DNA of 34,610 nucleotides from Cupriavidus sp. 2SB (GCF_005503625.1 NZ_SCMX01000070.1:1-34610), one strand, 5' to 3'. Positions 24,659 to 32,591 are shown, counted from the first letter of the stretch. Notes: a model not told the origin generated them from the sequence alone. Program-made: numbers and translations.

Positions 24659-25102
24659 ATGCAATCCATCGTACTTGCCGCTGATGGGTCAACGTACAGC
24701 GATGCGGCGGCGCACTTTGTGGCCGCCGGAGAATTGCTCAAGGGTCCATTGCTTGTCCACTTGGTTCATTGCATGCCGGACGTGTCGGGTGAGGTGAAGT
24801 CATACATTAGCGCCACCGAGCTGGCCGCATGGCACGCGGACGAAAGCAGCCGGACTTTGCGCTCGGCCGCCGATATCCTCAACCTCGGCGGCGTATCGTT
24901 CGAGCAGCACGCGCTGACCGGCTTCGCGCCCGACCGCATCGTCGAGCTAGCACGTTCCGTCGATGCGTCAGCCATTGTGATGGGCACCCACGGCCGGGGA
25001 GCATTTTTCGATGCCATCGTCGGCTCCGTGGCGGGCCGTGTCATCGCCCATGCACCGTGCCCCGTCATTCTGGTGAAGGGCGAATCCGCGCACGGCCGGT
25101 GA
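24659..25102 (+). CDS. Universal stress protein, single-domain
   Basis: A 147-residue USP beginning MQSIVLAADGSTYSDAAAHF with the ATP loop G-x2-G-x9-G-S at 109-123 (GTHGRGAFFDAIVGS). AAGGAG precedes ATG 24659. Unlike most USP genes in this window, no TTG-N8-CAA box is found in the 240 bp upstream (24420-24658), so its regulation may differ. Confidence 0.92.
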   Translation: MQSIVLAADGSTYSDAAAHFVAAGELLKGPLLVHLVHCMPDVSGEVKSYISATELAAWHADESSRTLRSAADILNLGGVSFEQHALTGFAPDRIVELARSVDASAIVMGTHGRGAFFDAIVGSVAGRVIAHAPCPVILVKGESAHGR

Positions 25103-25294
25103 CATATGCCTGGGTCTCGGCTGTAAAGCCAATTCGCGGTCCTGCCGGACGCATCTGGCAGCGGTAATCGACGCTGCTGTATATTCTTGGCGCCTGGGAG
25201 GTCGCACCTCGACACGAGCCGATTGCGCCTGCGGTAACCGCTCGTGCTTCTTGATATGCCGCAGCGCAGGGGCGAATTACCGATTCGGGAAATC

Positions 25295-25729
25295 ATGACG
25301 CTGGATCTTGATCATTTCACTCCGTTACTGTCGTTCGGCGGCGGCCTGCTTATCGGCTTGGCGGCCACGGTGCTGATTCTCTTCAACGGCCGCATTGCCG
25401 GCATTAGCGGTATCCTGGGCGGATTGCTGGGCGTGACGCGCCGTGACATGGGGTGGCGTATTGCTTTCCTTGCTGGGCTGCTGAGCGCACCCGTACTGGG
25501 CCGTTTTGCGGGCCATTCTCCCGTTGCCGACATCGAGGCTGGCTGGCCCCAAGTTCTGGTGGCCGGCTTTCTCGTAGGCATCGGCACACGATACGCAAGC
25601 GGATGTACAAGCGGGCATGGCGTGTGCGGCATCTCGCGCGGTTCGGCGCGATCAATTGTCGGCACGCTCACCTTCATGGCAGCGGGCTTCCTGACCGTTT
25701 TCGTAAAACGTCATCTACTGGGAGCCTGA
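25295..25729 (+). CDS. YeeE/YedE-family membrane protein, first half
   Basis: A 144-residue integral membrane protein with about four helices. The hallmark of the YeeE/YedE (DUF395, PF04143) sulfur-transport family is present: YASGCTSGHGVCGISRGSAR, with the cysteines thought to handle thiosulfate or sulfane sulfur. ATG 25295 (GGGAAAT upstream) is chosen over 25244. The partner half follows one base after the stop; the two together equal one full-length YeeE, a common split arrangement. Association with the rhodanese downstream supports sulfur import and transfer. Confidence 0.9.
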   Translation: MTLDLDHFTPLLSFGGGLLIGLAATVLILFNGRIAGISGILGGLLGVTRRDMGWRIAFLAGLLSAPVLGRFAGHSPVADIEAGWPQVLVAGFLVGIGTRYASGCTSGHGVCGISRGSARSIVGTLTFMAAGFLTVFVKRHLLGA

Positions 25730-25730
25730 G

Positions 25731-26162
25731 ATGGGCATGATCACTGCGTGGATAGCCGGACTGGTATTCGGACTCGGCCTGATGATGTCGGGCATGGCGA
25801 ACCCTGCCAAGGTCCTGGCGTTTCTGGACCTTGCCGGCGTGTGGGACCCTTCGCTCGCTTTTGTCATGCTCGGCGCGATCGTGCTGGCCTCGCTGGGGTT
25901 TTTTTTCGCCCGGCGCCGCACACGTTGTTGGCTCGGGCTGCCGATGCAGTGGCCCTCCAACACGTCGATCACATGGCGCCTGATCCTCGGCAGTGCCACC
26001 TTCGGAATCGGCTGGGGAGTGGCGGGCTTCTGCCCGGGGCCCGCATTGGTGGCGTTGGGTGCGGGATATCCGAAGGCCGCTGGTTTCGTCCTTGCCATGC
26101 TCGCAGGCATGATGGTGTTCGAGCTGATCGAACAGGCGAAATCGGGTGTGGCGAGCGTTTGA
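25731..26162 (+). CDS. YeeE/YedE-family membrane protein, second half
   Basis: A 143-residue membrane protein with the second YeeE/YedE signature (GLGLMMSGMANPAKVLAFLD, and GVAGFCPGPALVALG). It follows the first half with a single-base gap and is surely co-translated. Together they probably form a two-subunit sulfur-compound channel in the inner membrane; substrate assignment is by family only. Confidence 0.9.
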   Translation: MGMITAWIAGLVFGLGLMMSGMANPAKVLAFLDLAGVWDPSLAFVMLGAIVLASLGFFFARRRTRCWLGLPMQWPSNTSITWRLILGSATFGIGWGVAGFCPGPALVALGAGYPKAAGFVLAMLAGMMVFELIEQAKSGVASV

Positions 26163-26191
26163 GCGTGGGCTGATCATAGGTCGAGCTTGGG

Positions 26192-26205
26192 TTGACACAA
26201 ATCAA
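26192..26205 (+). promoter_or_regulatory. FNR box upstream of the rhodanese gene
   Basis: TTGACACAAATCAA, nine of ten half-site positions. A CAGAAT -10-like hexamer (26227-26232) starts 21 nt after it. Predicted leader is long (~100 nt to ATG 26342). Confidence 0.7.
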
Positions 26206-26341
26206 CCACAGGCCTGCCTGCTATCCCAGAATCGGAACTGACAGGTCGCTACGCAAAGCCTTGGCCGTCAAGCCATTCCTACACGGTACGGTTCCCGGCC
26301 GTACGGACGTCGCGTCCCCATACCGAAGAAGGGATCCCACC

Positions 26342-27250
26342 ATGCGTGACAGCGTACTCATTTCTCCTGCCGAACTCGACGAAGCACTTCGATCGGAGGC
26401 GGTTGTGCTAATCGATACCCGAGATGCGGCCCATTATGCGGAGGCGCTTTTGCCGGGCGCGGTGAGCATCCACGAAATATTCACCTATCTTGCAACCACC
26501 ACACCCGAAGGCCTCAGGGCGCTGCGCGCTACCTTTGCGGCGGCCTTCGGCAAAGCGGGCTTGTCAGGCAATGAAACAGCAGTCGTCTACGAGCAAGCGA
26601 TGGCCACGGGGTTCGGCCAATCGTGCCGCGGATACATCCTGCTCAGATATCTGGGTTATCCGCGCGACAAGATCAAGGTACTGCATGGTGGCTACCAGGC
26701 GTGGAGTGCGGGAGGCCTGCCGAGCACGACCGAGGTTTTCACACCTGTCAGGGCGACCTTTCCCATCACGGACGACGACACCGGTCTGCTCGTGGATTTG
26801 GCGGAAATGAAGCGCATCGTCGACGACCCGCGCATCGTGAAGCTCGACGTGCGTGATGTCGACGAGTGGATCGGCGCGAGTTCCTCGCCGTACGGCAAAG
26901 ACTTCTGTCCCCGCAAAGGTCGCATCCCGCATTCCGTCTGGATCGAGTGGTATCGCATGATGAAGCCGTCTGCCACGGGGCCGCGGTTCAAGTCGGCCGA
27001 GGAAATCCTGGCCGAATGCGCCACGGTGGGAATTCGCCGCGATACGCCCGTTGTTGTGTTCTGCTTCAAAGGCGCTCGTGCGTCGAACACGTTCGTGGCA
27101 CTGGAAGAGGCCGGCATACAGGACGTACGCCTCTACCTCGGATCGTGGAACGAGTGGTCGAGGGACATGACCTTGCCCATCGAAGCGGGGTTGCCTTATG
27201 CGGGCGCCAACGCCGGGCGGCCAGTCGGTGACCGCAATTGCCAACGCTAG
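26342..27250 (+). CDS. Two-domain rhodanese (sulfurtransferase)
   Basis: A 302-residue thiosulfate/3-mercaptopyruvate sulfurtransferase-like enzyme. An inactive N-terminal rhodanese domain (~8-130) precedes the catalytic domain (~150-285), with persulfide-forming C241 in the loop CFKGARA. The first ATG with a plausible AAGGG site is 26342; earlier in-frame starts lie before the predicted transcription start. Downstream of the YeeE/YedE pair, it may accept imported sulfane sulfur. The Spy-like gene follows 8 bp later, so they form one transcript under the FNR box. Confidence 0.93.
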   Translation: MRDSVLISPAELDEALRSEAVVLIDTRDAAHYAEALLPGAVSIHEIFTYLATTTPEGLRALRATFAAAFGKAGLSGNETAVVYEQAMATGFGQSCRGYILLRYLGYPRDKIKVLHGGYQAWSAGGLPSTTEVFTPVRATFPITDDDTGLLVDLAEMKRIVDDPRIVKLDVRDVDEWIGASSSPYGKDFCPRKGRIPHSVWIEWYRMMKPSATGPRFKSAEEILAECATVGIRRDTPVVVFCFKGARASNTFVALEEAGIQDVRLYLGSWNEWSRDMTLPIEAGLPYAGANAGRPVGDRNCQR

Positions 27251-27258
27251 GAGACGTC

Positions 27259-27807
27259 ATGTCCAAGCATTACACATCGAAGTCCGCTATCCGGCAGGCC
27301 GTTGGCCTTTGTCTCACGTCGATTGCCATCGTGGCGATGGCGGCGCCGCCCGCTCCGGCAGCGCGCGGCACGAACGACTGCACGCGTGGGCCCGGCTATG
27401 GGATGTATGGCCGTTACGGCATGGGCCCCGACATGATAGGGGGAGGTATGGGTCCCGGCATGATGGGGGGCTATGGTGAGGGCCACGGGATGGGCATGGG
27501 TGCGCAGCACTGGACGCGCATTCCGGGCATGAACCTGTCTGACGAACAGCGCGCGAAGATCAATCGCATCGCCGACGACACGCGTAAGGCGCATTGGACT
27601 ACCGTAGGCGCCATGATGGACCAGCAGGCGCGGCTGCGCGACCTTTACGGCGCACAAAAGCCGGACGAGGCCGCCATCGACGACGCCTACAAGACCATCG
27701 GCAAGCTGCGCAGCCAAATGTATGACTCGACAGTCGATGCACACAAGCGCATGGAGGCGGTGCTGACGAAGGAGCAGCAAGACGTGCTCCACAGGTATTG
27801 GCGCTGA
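27259..27807 (+). CDS. Spy/CpxP-like periplasmic protein
   Basis: A 182-residue exported protein. Signal peptide ~1-35 (VGLCLTSIAIVAMAAPPAPAA). A Gly/Met-rich linker follows (~45-80, GMGPDMIGGGMGPGMMGGYG), then a helical Spy/CpxP/ZraP-type domain (~88-182, MNLSDEQRAKINRIADDTRK, VLTKEQQDVLHRYWR). Such proteins are periplasmic chaperones or metal-binding stress proteins; the Met-rich linker suggests copper or silver binding, which is inference. AGGAG precedes ATG 27259, 8 bp after the rhodanese stop. Confidence 0.88.
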   Translation: MSKHYTSKSAIRQAVGLCLTSIAIVAMAAPPAPAARGTNDCTRGPGYGMYGRYGMGPDMIGGGMGPGMMGGYGEGHGMGMGAQHWTRIPGMNLSDEQRAKINRIADDTRKAHWTTVGAMMDQQARLRDLYGAQKPDEAAIDDAYKTIGKLRSQMYDSTVDAHKRMEAVLTKEQQDVLHRYWR

Positions 27808-28032
27808 GTGTCACCGAGGACGTGGCCCGCCAACATCCGGGCCTTACGGAGGACAGCTTTACAACCCCGTGGTCTGCCGGGCATGCGCCGCTATTGCACG
27901 CAGACCTCAGCGGAATTCGACGCAAACCTTCATCACCTTCGTTGATGCCGTTGCCAGCGATGGTGCGGCGCCACCGGAGACACGCTGCATCTGATGGAAA
28001 GCTTGTCGGGCGAATGGATCAGGAGACGGTTG

Positions 28033-28530
28033 ATGTATCACCATGTTCTTGTCGCTGTTGACGGTGGCGCCTGCGCCTTGCGTGCGCTGACTGAGGCGAT
28101 CCGGCTCGCGGCGGCATGCCGCGCGCAACTGGAAGTCGTGCACGTAATTGACTACTCGTTCTTGCAGTACGACAGCGGTTACGGTGTCCGAGCGGATATC
28201 ATTCCGGAACTGTTGGAGTACGGTAAGAATCTCTTGCGCGACGCTTCAGGCGCGGCCGAACAGGCCGGCGTAAAGTGCACGACGACATTAGTCGATAACA
28301 TCATCGGTCTGGGTGATGTCGCCGGGCAGATCCTGGAGCGCATCAACACCTCCCATGCCGACGTGGTCGTGGTGGGCACCCACGGGCGTCACGGACTGAA
28401 GCGCGTATTTCTAGGAAGCGTTGCCGAATCATTGGCGCGAGCCTCCGCCGTGCCGGTGCTTCTGGTCAGGGAGGAGCCGCGCACGCATGGGATTGCTCCC
28501 GACGAGGCGCTGGCGGAAGCGTCGCGATGA
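28033..28530 (+). CDS. Universal stress protein, single-domain
   Basis: A 165-residue USP (MYHHVLVAVDGGACALRALT) with the ATP motif G-x2-G-x9-G-S at 115-129 (GTHGRHGLKRVFLGS), close to the protein at 18395. AGGAGA sits 6 nt before ATG 28033. The 225 bp upstream (27808-28032) contain a weak GGCCCG/CGGGCC hairpin (27824-27843) but no FNR-type box, so it may be read from the rhodanese promoter. Confidence 0.93.
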   Translation: MYHHVLVAVDGGACALRALTEAIRLAAACRAQLEVVHVIDYSFLQYDSGYGVRADIIPELLEYGKNLLRDASGAAEQAGVKCTTTLVDNIIGLGDVAGQILERINTSHADVVVVGTHGRHGLKRVFLGSVAESLARASAVPVLLVREEPRTHGIAPDEALAEASR

Positions 28531-28570
28531 CCGTCGGTTTGCTGCTGCATGAGACCCATTGATCTGAGCC

Positions 28571-28596
28571 GCGCCAGACTAGTTTTTTGCTGGCGC
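28571..28596. terminator. Possible hairpin between convergent genes
   Basis: GCGCCAG and CTGGCGC form a 7-bp stem around a 12-nt loop containing T6, extendable by GCCGC/GCGGC with a bulge. It lies between the USP ending at 28530 and the gene ending at 28639. The T-run is in the loop, so terminator function is doubtful. Confidence 0.3.
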
Positions 28597-28638
28597 AGCG
28601 GCCCGTGTGATATCCGTTTGATATCGATGTTAATCGAA

Positions 28639-28998
28639 TTATGACCGGGCTGTAGCACGTGGCGGCCCAGCCGGGTGTTCGGTCTGCAGTGGCTCAGAGA
28701 TGGCGCTTGCCCATCCGCGAACCCGCATCAGTATGTCGCACTTGCCGAACCAGCCCGCGCGCACCGCGATGCAGGCGGCCTCGAATGCCTTGACGTTCCC
28801 CTCAAGGCTGAGCGCGTGCTGCAGCCACCGGCGATAACAGCGGTCCTGATAGGCGATGTATCGCTGACGCAGCATCGGATCCAATGGAATCAGCCCTTCG
28901 GACGCAGGAAACTCGGGCGCACCAAGATAGGACTCGAACCAGAACATGTAGGCACACGCGCGCATTCGCTCTTCGAGGGAGGCGTTGACGTATGCCAT
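28639..28998 (-). CDS. Hypothetical protein, co-transcribed with BON gene 2
   Basis: A 119-residue soluble protein that I cannot assign. It is mostly helical with many aromatic and basic residues (ERMRACAYMFWFESYLGAPE, MLRQRYIAYQDRCYRRWLQH, AACIAVRAGWFGKCDILM). ATG 28998 is 5 bp after the BON stop, hence one operon. Four cysteines are present but without a recognisable metal motif. Confidence 0.78.
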   Translation of the reverse strand: MAYVNASLEERMRACAYMFWFESYLGAPEFPASEGLIPLDPMLRQRYIAYQDRCYRRWLQHALSLEGNVKAFEAACIAVRAGWFGKCDILMRVRGWASAISEPLQTEHPAGPPRATARS

Positions 28999-29003
28999 TT
29001 CGG

Positions 29004-29648
29004 TTATCGGATGCGGAGGTTGTTGACCACTTCGGAAACGCCCGGCGCAGACCATGCGGCGCCGGCAGCGGCTCGGCGCTCGGCCAGCGAGTCGACGGTT
29101 CCTTCCAGCGTGACGACGCCGGCGTTTGCCTTGATGGAGATGTGATGGGCTTCGCGTTCCGCATGACGCCGAAGCGCGGATTCGATCTTTCCTTCAATTG
29201 CCTCCGGCACGACCTTCGGCACAACACGGATCAGGTTCGATACACCAACAACGCCGCGGATATGGCTGACCGCGTTTTCCGCCGCTCGGCGCTGAAAGCC
29301 CCATTGGACGGTGCCACGGAGCGTAATCCAACCCTTTTCGATCTCCACGTGCAGATTGTCGGCCGGCACATGCACATACCACTGCAACGCGTTGCGGGCC
29401 GCCAGCGCGACAGCCTCGTCACCCAGCGTAGACTTCGGCGACACTTCAAGTTTGACCACGATACCTTTGACCCCGCTTATGCGCTCGGCGGCGCTCTCCG
29501 CGGCAATTTTCTCCGAGTATGTGCCAACGTGGCCGGCGAGGGTCACGACCCCTTGGTGTACTTCGACACCGATTCCGGCGGCAGCTACGCGAGGATCCCA
29601 GTCGAGCTCTTCATCGATAAGCTGCTTGATTTCCATGTCTGTTTTCAT
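29004..29648 (-). CDS. Triple BON-domain protein
   Basis: A 214-residue protein with three BON domains (~3-70, ~76-145, ~148-214), for example VEVHQGVVTLAGHVGTY, VEIEKGWITLRGTVQWGFQR and IKANAGVVTLEGTVDSLAER. It is the paralogue of the protein at 13794. No signal peptide. GGAGAATGGA lies before ATG 29648. FNR-type box and TAGATT -10 upstream. Confidence 0.9.
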   Translation of the reverse strand: MKTDMEIKQLIDEELDWDPRVAAAGIGVEVHQGVVTLAGHVGTYSEKIAAESAAERISGVKGIVVKLEVSPKSTLGDEAVALAARNALQWYVHVPADNLHVEIEKGWITLRGTVQWGFQRRAAENAVSHIRGVVGVSNLIRVVPKVVPEAIEGKIESALRRHAEREAHHISIKANAGVVTLEGTVDSLAERRAAAGAAWSAPGVSEVVNNLRIR

Positions 29649-29731
29649 TCCATTCTCCTGCCTAGGTCATGCAGGGTCATCGAAAGATGGCCCTGCATGT
29701 TGCAATCTAGAAGACCCGGGGATCTGGCCCT

Positions 29732-29745
29732 TGACGTGGCACAAA
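29732..29745 (-). promoter_or_regulatory. Degenerate FNR-type box upstream of BON gene 2
   Basis: On the minus strand TTGTGCCACGTCAA. TAGATT (29705-29710), the same hexamer as at the USP promoter 18247, follows 21 nt away; leader ~49 nt to ATG 29648. An ATCAA half site overlaps at 29746-29750. Confidence 0.55.
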
Positions 29746-29810
29746 TCAACCCAACGGCGGCGGGAAGGCAGCGGCCTGCTCAGTACTGCGCGCCCGTAGC
29801 GGCATGCAAG

Positions 29811-30341
29811 CTAGGCTTCGTTTGGCGAGAGCCACGCGGGGCGCCGGGAGACGCCGGGATCGGTTGTCGGCTGGGAAATCAGCGCCGTTGCAAACGCATC
29901 GATGTCGGCTCGTGCGTCTCCGCTGACGACGTCACGCTGCAACAGCACTATCACGGGATGCGGTGGACGACCCAGCGCCTCGGCAATCTCCTCGGCTGCG
30001 CGGAACCCGCCTCGCGCAGCCATCACGGCGGCGGCCACACCCCGCGTGAATGGGCGCTGATCCCTCAGGAAGCTGCGCATCGGTGCGGCGAGATGACCGA
30101 TCCAGACGGGCGCCATGAAGACCAGGTTGGCGTACTCGGACAAGGGTGGGCCAGCGTAGCGATAGGGCACATGCCGACGCAGAAGGTTGTCGATGACGCA
30201 TCGGAGGTCACCCCGGAAGCCAGCGCGACTGACTGCGTCCTCGACTTCAAAGAGGGGGCAGTCCAGGCGATCGGCCAGCATTTGGGCAGCCAGCCGCGTG
30301 GTGCCGCTACGAGAGTAGAAAATCACAGCAATGTCGTTCAT
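29811..30341 (-). CDS. Flavodoxin-like protein
   Basis: A 176-residue flavodoxin-fold protein. The FMN phosphate loop is at the N-terminus (VIFYSRSGTTRLAAQ, residues ~6-20), followed by VFMAPVWIGHLAAPMRSFLR, the second FMN-contacting loop, and a Rossmann-like core. It likely carries FMN and acts in electron transfer or as a flavin reductase. ATG 30341 has no good ribosome binding site. It is divergent from the small secreted gene at 30496 with a symmetric FNR box between, and a TAGCCT -10 at the correct distance on its side. Confidence 0.85.
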   Translation of the reverse strand: MNDIAVIFYSRSGTTRLAAQMLADRLDCPLFEVEDAVSRAGFRGDLRCVIDNLLRRHVPYRYAGPPLSEYANLVFMAPVWIGHLAAPMRSFLRDQRPFTRGVAAAVMAARGGFRAAEEIAEALGRPPHPVIVLLQRDVVSGDARADIDAFATALISQPTTDPGVSRRPAWLSPNEA

Positions 30342-30418
30342 GGCGCGTGACGGGTAGTTGGGATCATTGGGATGCAAGTCTTCCCAACTCAAGGCTAGAT
30401 TGCTCGGATTCTCCTCGC

Positions 30419-30432
30419 TTGATATGCGTCAA
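30419..30432. promoter_or_regulatory. Bidirectional FNR box
   Basis: TTGATATGCGTCAA, nine of ten half-site positions. + side: TACGCT (30454-30459) starts 21 nt away, ~29-nt leader to ATG 30496. - side: TAGCCT (30392-30397) lies 21 nt away, ~44-nt leader to ATG 30341. Nearly identical to the box at 32033. Confidence 0.75.
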
Positions 30433-30495
30433 GGTCCCGACGGTCAGAATTCCTACGCTGAATGCAGGAACGGACTGTCTTGTGAAGGAGCTGCA

Positions 30496-30822
30496 ATGAA
30501 ACGAAAACTTGCACCGAGTGCGATGGCTGCGGTGGTCATGAGTGCGTTGGCCGTATCCGCTGCGCATGCGCAGAAGAACTACACCGATGGCGGTGATCTT
30601 TATGGCGGCGCACATGCGGCAACGGGCAAGGCCGCACCGGCAAAGGACGCCAGGAAGTCATCGACACAACGCTCCGGGAAGTTCGATCCCTACACTGACG
30701 GCATACATGAGCAGCCGGCGTCTTCCGGCGCGAAAAAATTCCCGGACGAGCGCCCGCAACCCGATGACGTGGCGAGATCCGGGAAGTTCGATCCGTATTC
30801 AGAAGGACAGAGTAAGAAGTAG
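30496..30822 (+). CDS. Small secreted hypothetical protein with KFDPY repeats
   Basis: A 108-residue exported protein. Signal peptide ~1-25 (MAAVVMSALAVSAAHAQ). The mature protein is hydrophilic and probably disordered: NYTDGGDLYGGAHAATGKAA, then two copies of S-G-K-F-D-P-Y-T/S-D/E-G flanking a Pro-rich PDERPQPDDV segment. GAAGGAG precedes ATG 30496. I do not know the family. A broken paralogue with a matching promoter lies at 32098. Confidence 0.82.
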   Translation: MKRKLAPSAMAAVVMSALAVSAAHAQKNYTDGGDLYGGAHAATGKAAPAKDARKSSTQRSGKFDPYTDGIHEQPASSGAKKFPDERPQPDDVARSGKFDPYSEGQSKK

Positions 30823-30952
30823 GCGGGCATCGACAGGGGGAGGGCGCATTGCTGCGGTCACGCCTGGTTTTCAGACCGTCGGCACGGAGGTCAGTCCAGT
30901 CGATCCGCGCTGAGGAGGGCGCGAGCTGTCATGTAAAGGGGGCACGATCAGG

Positions 30953-32005
30953 ATGTCGGGTGCCAGAATGCTCAATAGCGCCGGAACAGCGATTTCGGCC
31001 GTCACGCTTGCGGGCGGATTTGCCGCGCGGGCGTGGTTCGGGGACGCCGTCGCTGACGGCATCTGGCTGCTCGGGGTGTTGCCCAACGTCATCGCGCATA
31101 CCGTCACAAGCGTCAAGTCCGTGTTTCGCAAGCAAGCCGGCGTGGATCTGCTGGCCCTGGCATCGGTGGTGGTTGCGCTGAGTCTTGGAGAGTTTCTCGT
31201 GGCGGCCGTTATCTCGCTGATGCTGGCGAGTGGCCGTGCGCTGGAGGACTACGCGCAGTTCCGCGCGCAACGGGAGATGACCGCACTGCTCAGGCATGCA
31301 CCTCGCCAGGCGATTCGACAGGAGCAGGGTAACTGGGTGTGCGTGGGCGTGAGTGAGGTTAGCCCAGGCGACCGGCTCATGGTGCGGCATGGAGATGTGC
31401 TTCCCGTCGACGGCGTGTTGGCCTGCGCTGGCGATCTTGATGAGTCTGCGCTCACCGGAGAAGCCACAATCCGGCGGCGGGCTGCGGGGGAAGCCGTTTG
31501 CAGCGGTGTACTGAATGCCGGGTCCGTGCTGGAGATGGTTGCGCTTGCGACGGAGTCGGACAGTACGTTTTCCGGAATTCTGCGCATGGTGGCGGCAGCA
31601 CAGGCCAAACGCAGCCCGCTGACGCGCCTCGCCGATCGTTATGCCTTGTTCTTCATCGTTGTGGCGCTGGCCGTCGCGGGTGCCAGTTGGCTATGGAGCG
31701 GCGACGCCTTGCGCGTGCTGGCCGTACTGGTCGTGGCCACACCATGTCCGCTGATTCTGGGCGTACCGGTTGCCGTGGTGGCTGGACTGTCGCGTTGCGC
31801 GAGCCACGGCGTGCTCGTGAAGGGCGGAGGTGCCATGGAGTGGCTGGCGCGTGCCAGCATCCTGTTTTTTGACAAGACCGGCACGCTTACGCGCGGTACG
31901 GCGCGGCTTGTCGACATGGCCAGCGCGCCGGGCGAGCCGGTAGAGGCGCCACTCCGGCTTGCTGCATCGCTCGGTCAGGGGGCGGTCGGTTTCGCGAACG
32001 TGTGA
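30953..32005 (+). pseudogene. Heavy-metal P-type ATPase, C-terminally truncated
   Basis: A 350-residue frame that holds the first half of a P1B-type metal-transporting ATPase. Present are transmembrane helices (~35-100), the A domain with TGE (168-170 in DESALTGEA), a second hydrophobic pair, the metal-site motif TPCPL (263-267), and the phosphorylation loop FFDKTGTLT with D307. The frame then ends after LRLAASLGQGAVGFANV. The nucleotide-binding domain, the TGD and GDGxND motifs and the last two helices (about 250-280 residues) are absent, so transport is not possible. No N-terminal metal-binding domain is seen. The junction lies near 31980. Start ATG 30953 is tentative. Confidence 0.85.
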
Positions 32006-32032
32006 GACTTTGCGCCGATCGGCTGCCTTAGC

Positions 32033-32046
32033 TTGACATGCGTCAA
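32033..32046 (+). promoter_or_regulatory. FNR box upstream of the broken paralogue and the DUF2892 operon
   Basis: TTGACATGCGTCAA, fully symmetric half sites and one base from the box at 30419. TAGTCT (32068-32073) starts 21 nt after it. It probably now drives the downstream DUF2892-phasin-USP genes through the pseudogene. Confidence 0.72.
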
Positions 32047-32097
32047 GCCTGATTCGGGAAGTAGTCCTAGTCTTAAAACGTACCGATGCGGGAGCAA

Positions 32098-32330
32098 ATG
32101 AAGCGCAGGCAAGCACTGGGACCAATGATATTCGCTGCCGTTGCGGTGTAGACGGCATCGTCCGTCACGGCACAGAAGAACAACACCGAGAGCGGCGACC
32201 TCTATGGTGGCGCCCACGCAGCTTCCCGCGGCGGGCCGACGCCGGGAAGTTTCCCGACGAACGTCCGCAGCCCGACGATGTGGCGCGCGCCAGCAAGTTC
32301 GAGCCCTATACCGAGAGTCAGTCCAAGTAA
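32098..32330 (+). pseudogene. Broken paralogue of the small secreted KFDPY protein
   Basis: The frame opens MKRRQALGPMIFAAVAV and meets a TAG at 32149-32151 inside the signal peptide. It then continues TASSVTAQKNNTESGDLYGG-AHAAS, clearly matching the gene at 30496 (AQKNYTDGGDLYGGAHAA). After a frame change near 32235 another frame gives AGKFPDERPQPDDVARASKF and EPYTESQSK before TAA at 32330. Thus one nonsense and one frameshift change. The ribosome binding site and promoter are intact. Confidence 0.85.
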
Positions 32331-32379
32331 CGTGCGCCATGGCGCAGCGGGAAGACAAGGTCATTCACGGAGGAGTGTC

Positions 32380-32580
32380 ATGAAACGGAACGAAGGCAAT
32401 GTGGATCGCGCACTGCGCATGCTGGTCGGCATCGTGCTCTTGCTGTTGGCTGCGAGTGGCACCATCCCGCCATGGGGATGGATTGGTGTCGTGCCGCTCC
32501 TGACCGGCCTGGCCGGTTACTGCCCGCTGTACCGGCTCTTTGGCTGGAGCACGTGCACACAACAACCGCCTACCGCCTGA
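32380..32580 (+). CDS. DUF2892 small inner-membrane protein
   Basis: A 66-residue protein with two hydrophobic helices (~12-28, ~34-50). The pattern N-x-G-N-V-D-R-A-L-R-x-L-x-G fits DUF2892 (also the membrane part of YgaP, where it is fused to rhodanese). C47 and C59 flank the second helix. GGAGGAG precedes ATG 32380. The phasin gene begins 11 bp after its stop. Confidence 0.87.
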   Translation: MKRNEGNVDRALRMLVGIVLLLLAASGTIPPWGWIGVVPLLTGLAGYCPLYRLFGWSTCTQQPPTA

Positions 32581-32591
32581 AGGAGCACGTC

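Noticed and set aside
25251..25264. TTGATATGCCGCAG before the YeeE gene
   Set aside because: Second half site fails CAA, no -10 follows, and it is only 30 bp from the start codon.
28992..30350. A 452-residue plus-strand open frame
   Set aside because: It is antisense to the BON gene and the flavodoxin-like gene, both with clear domains.
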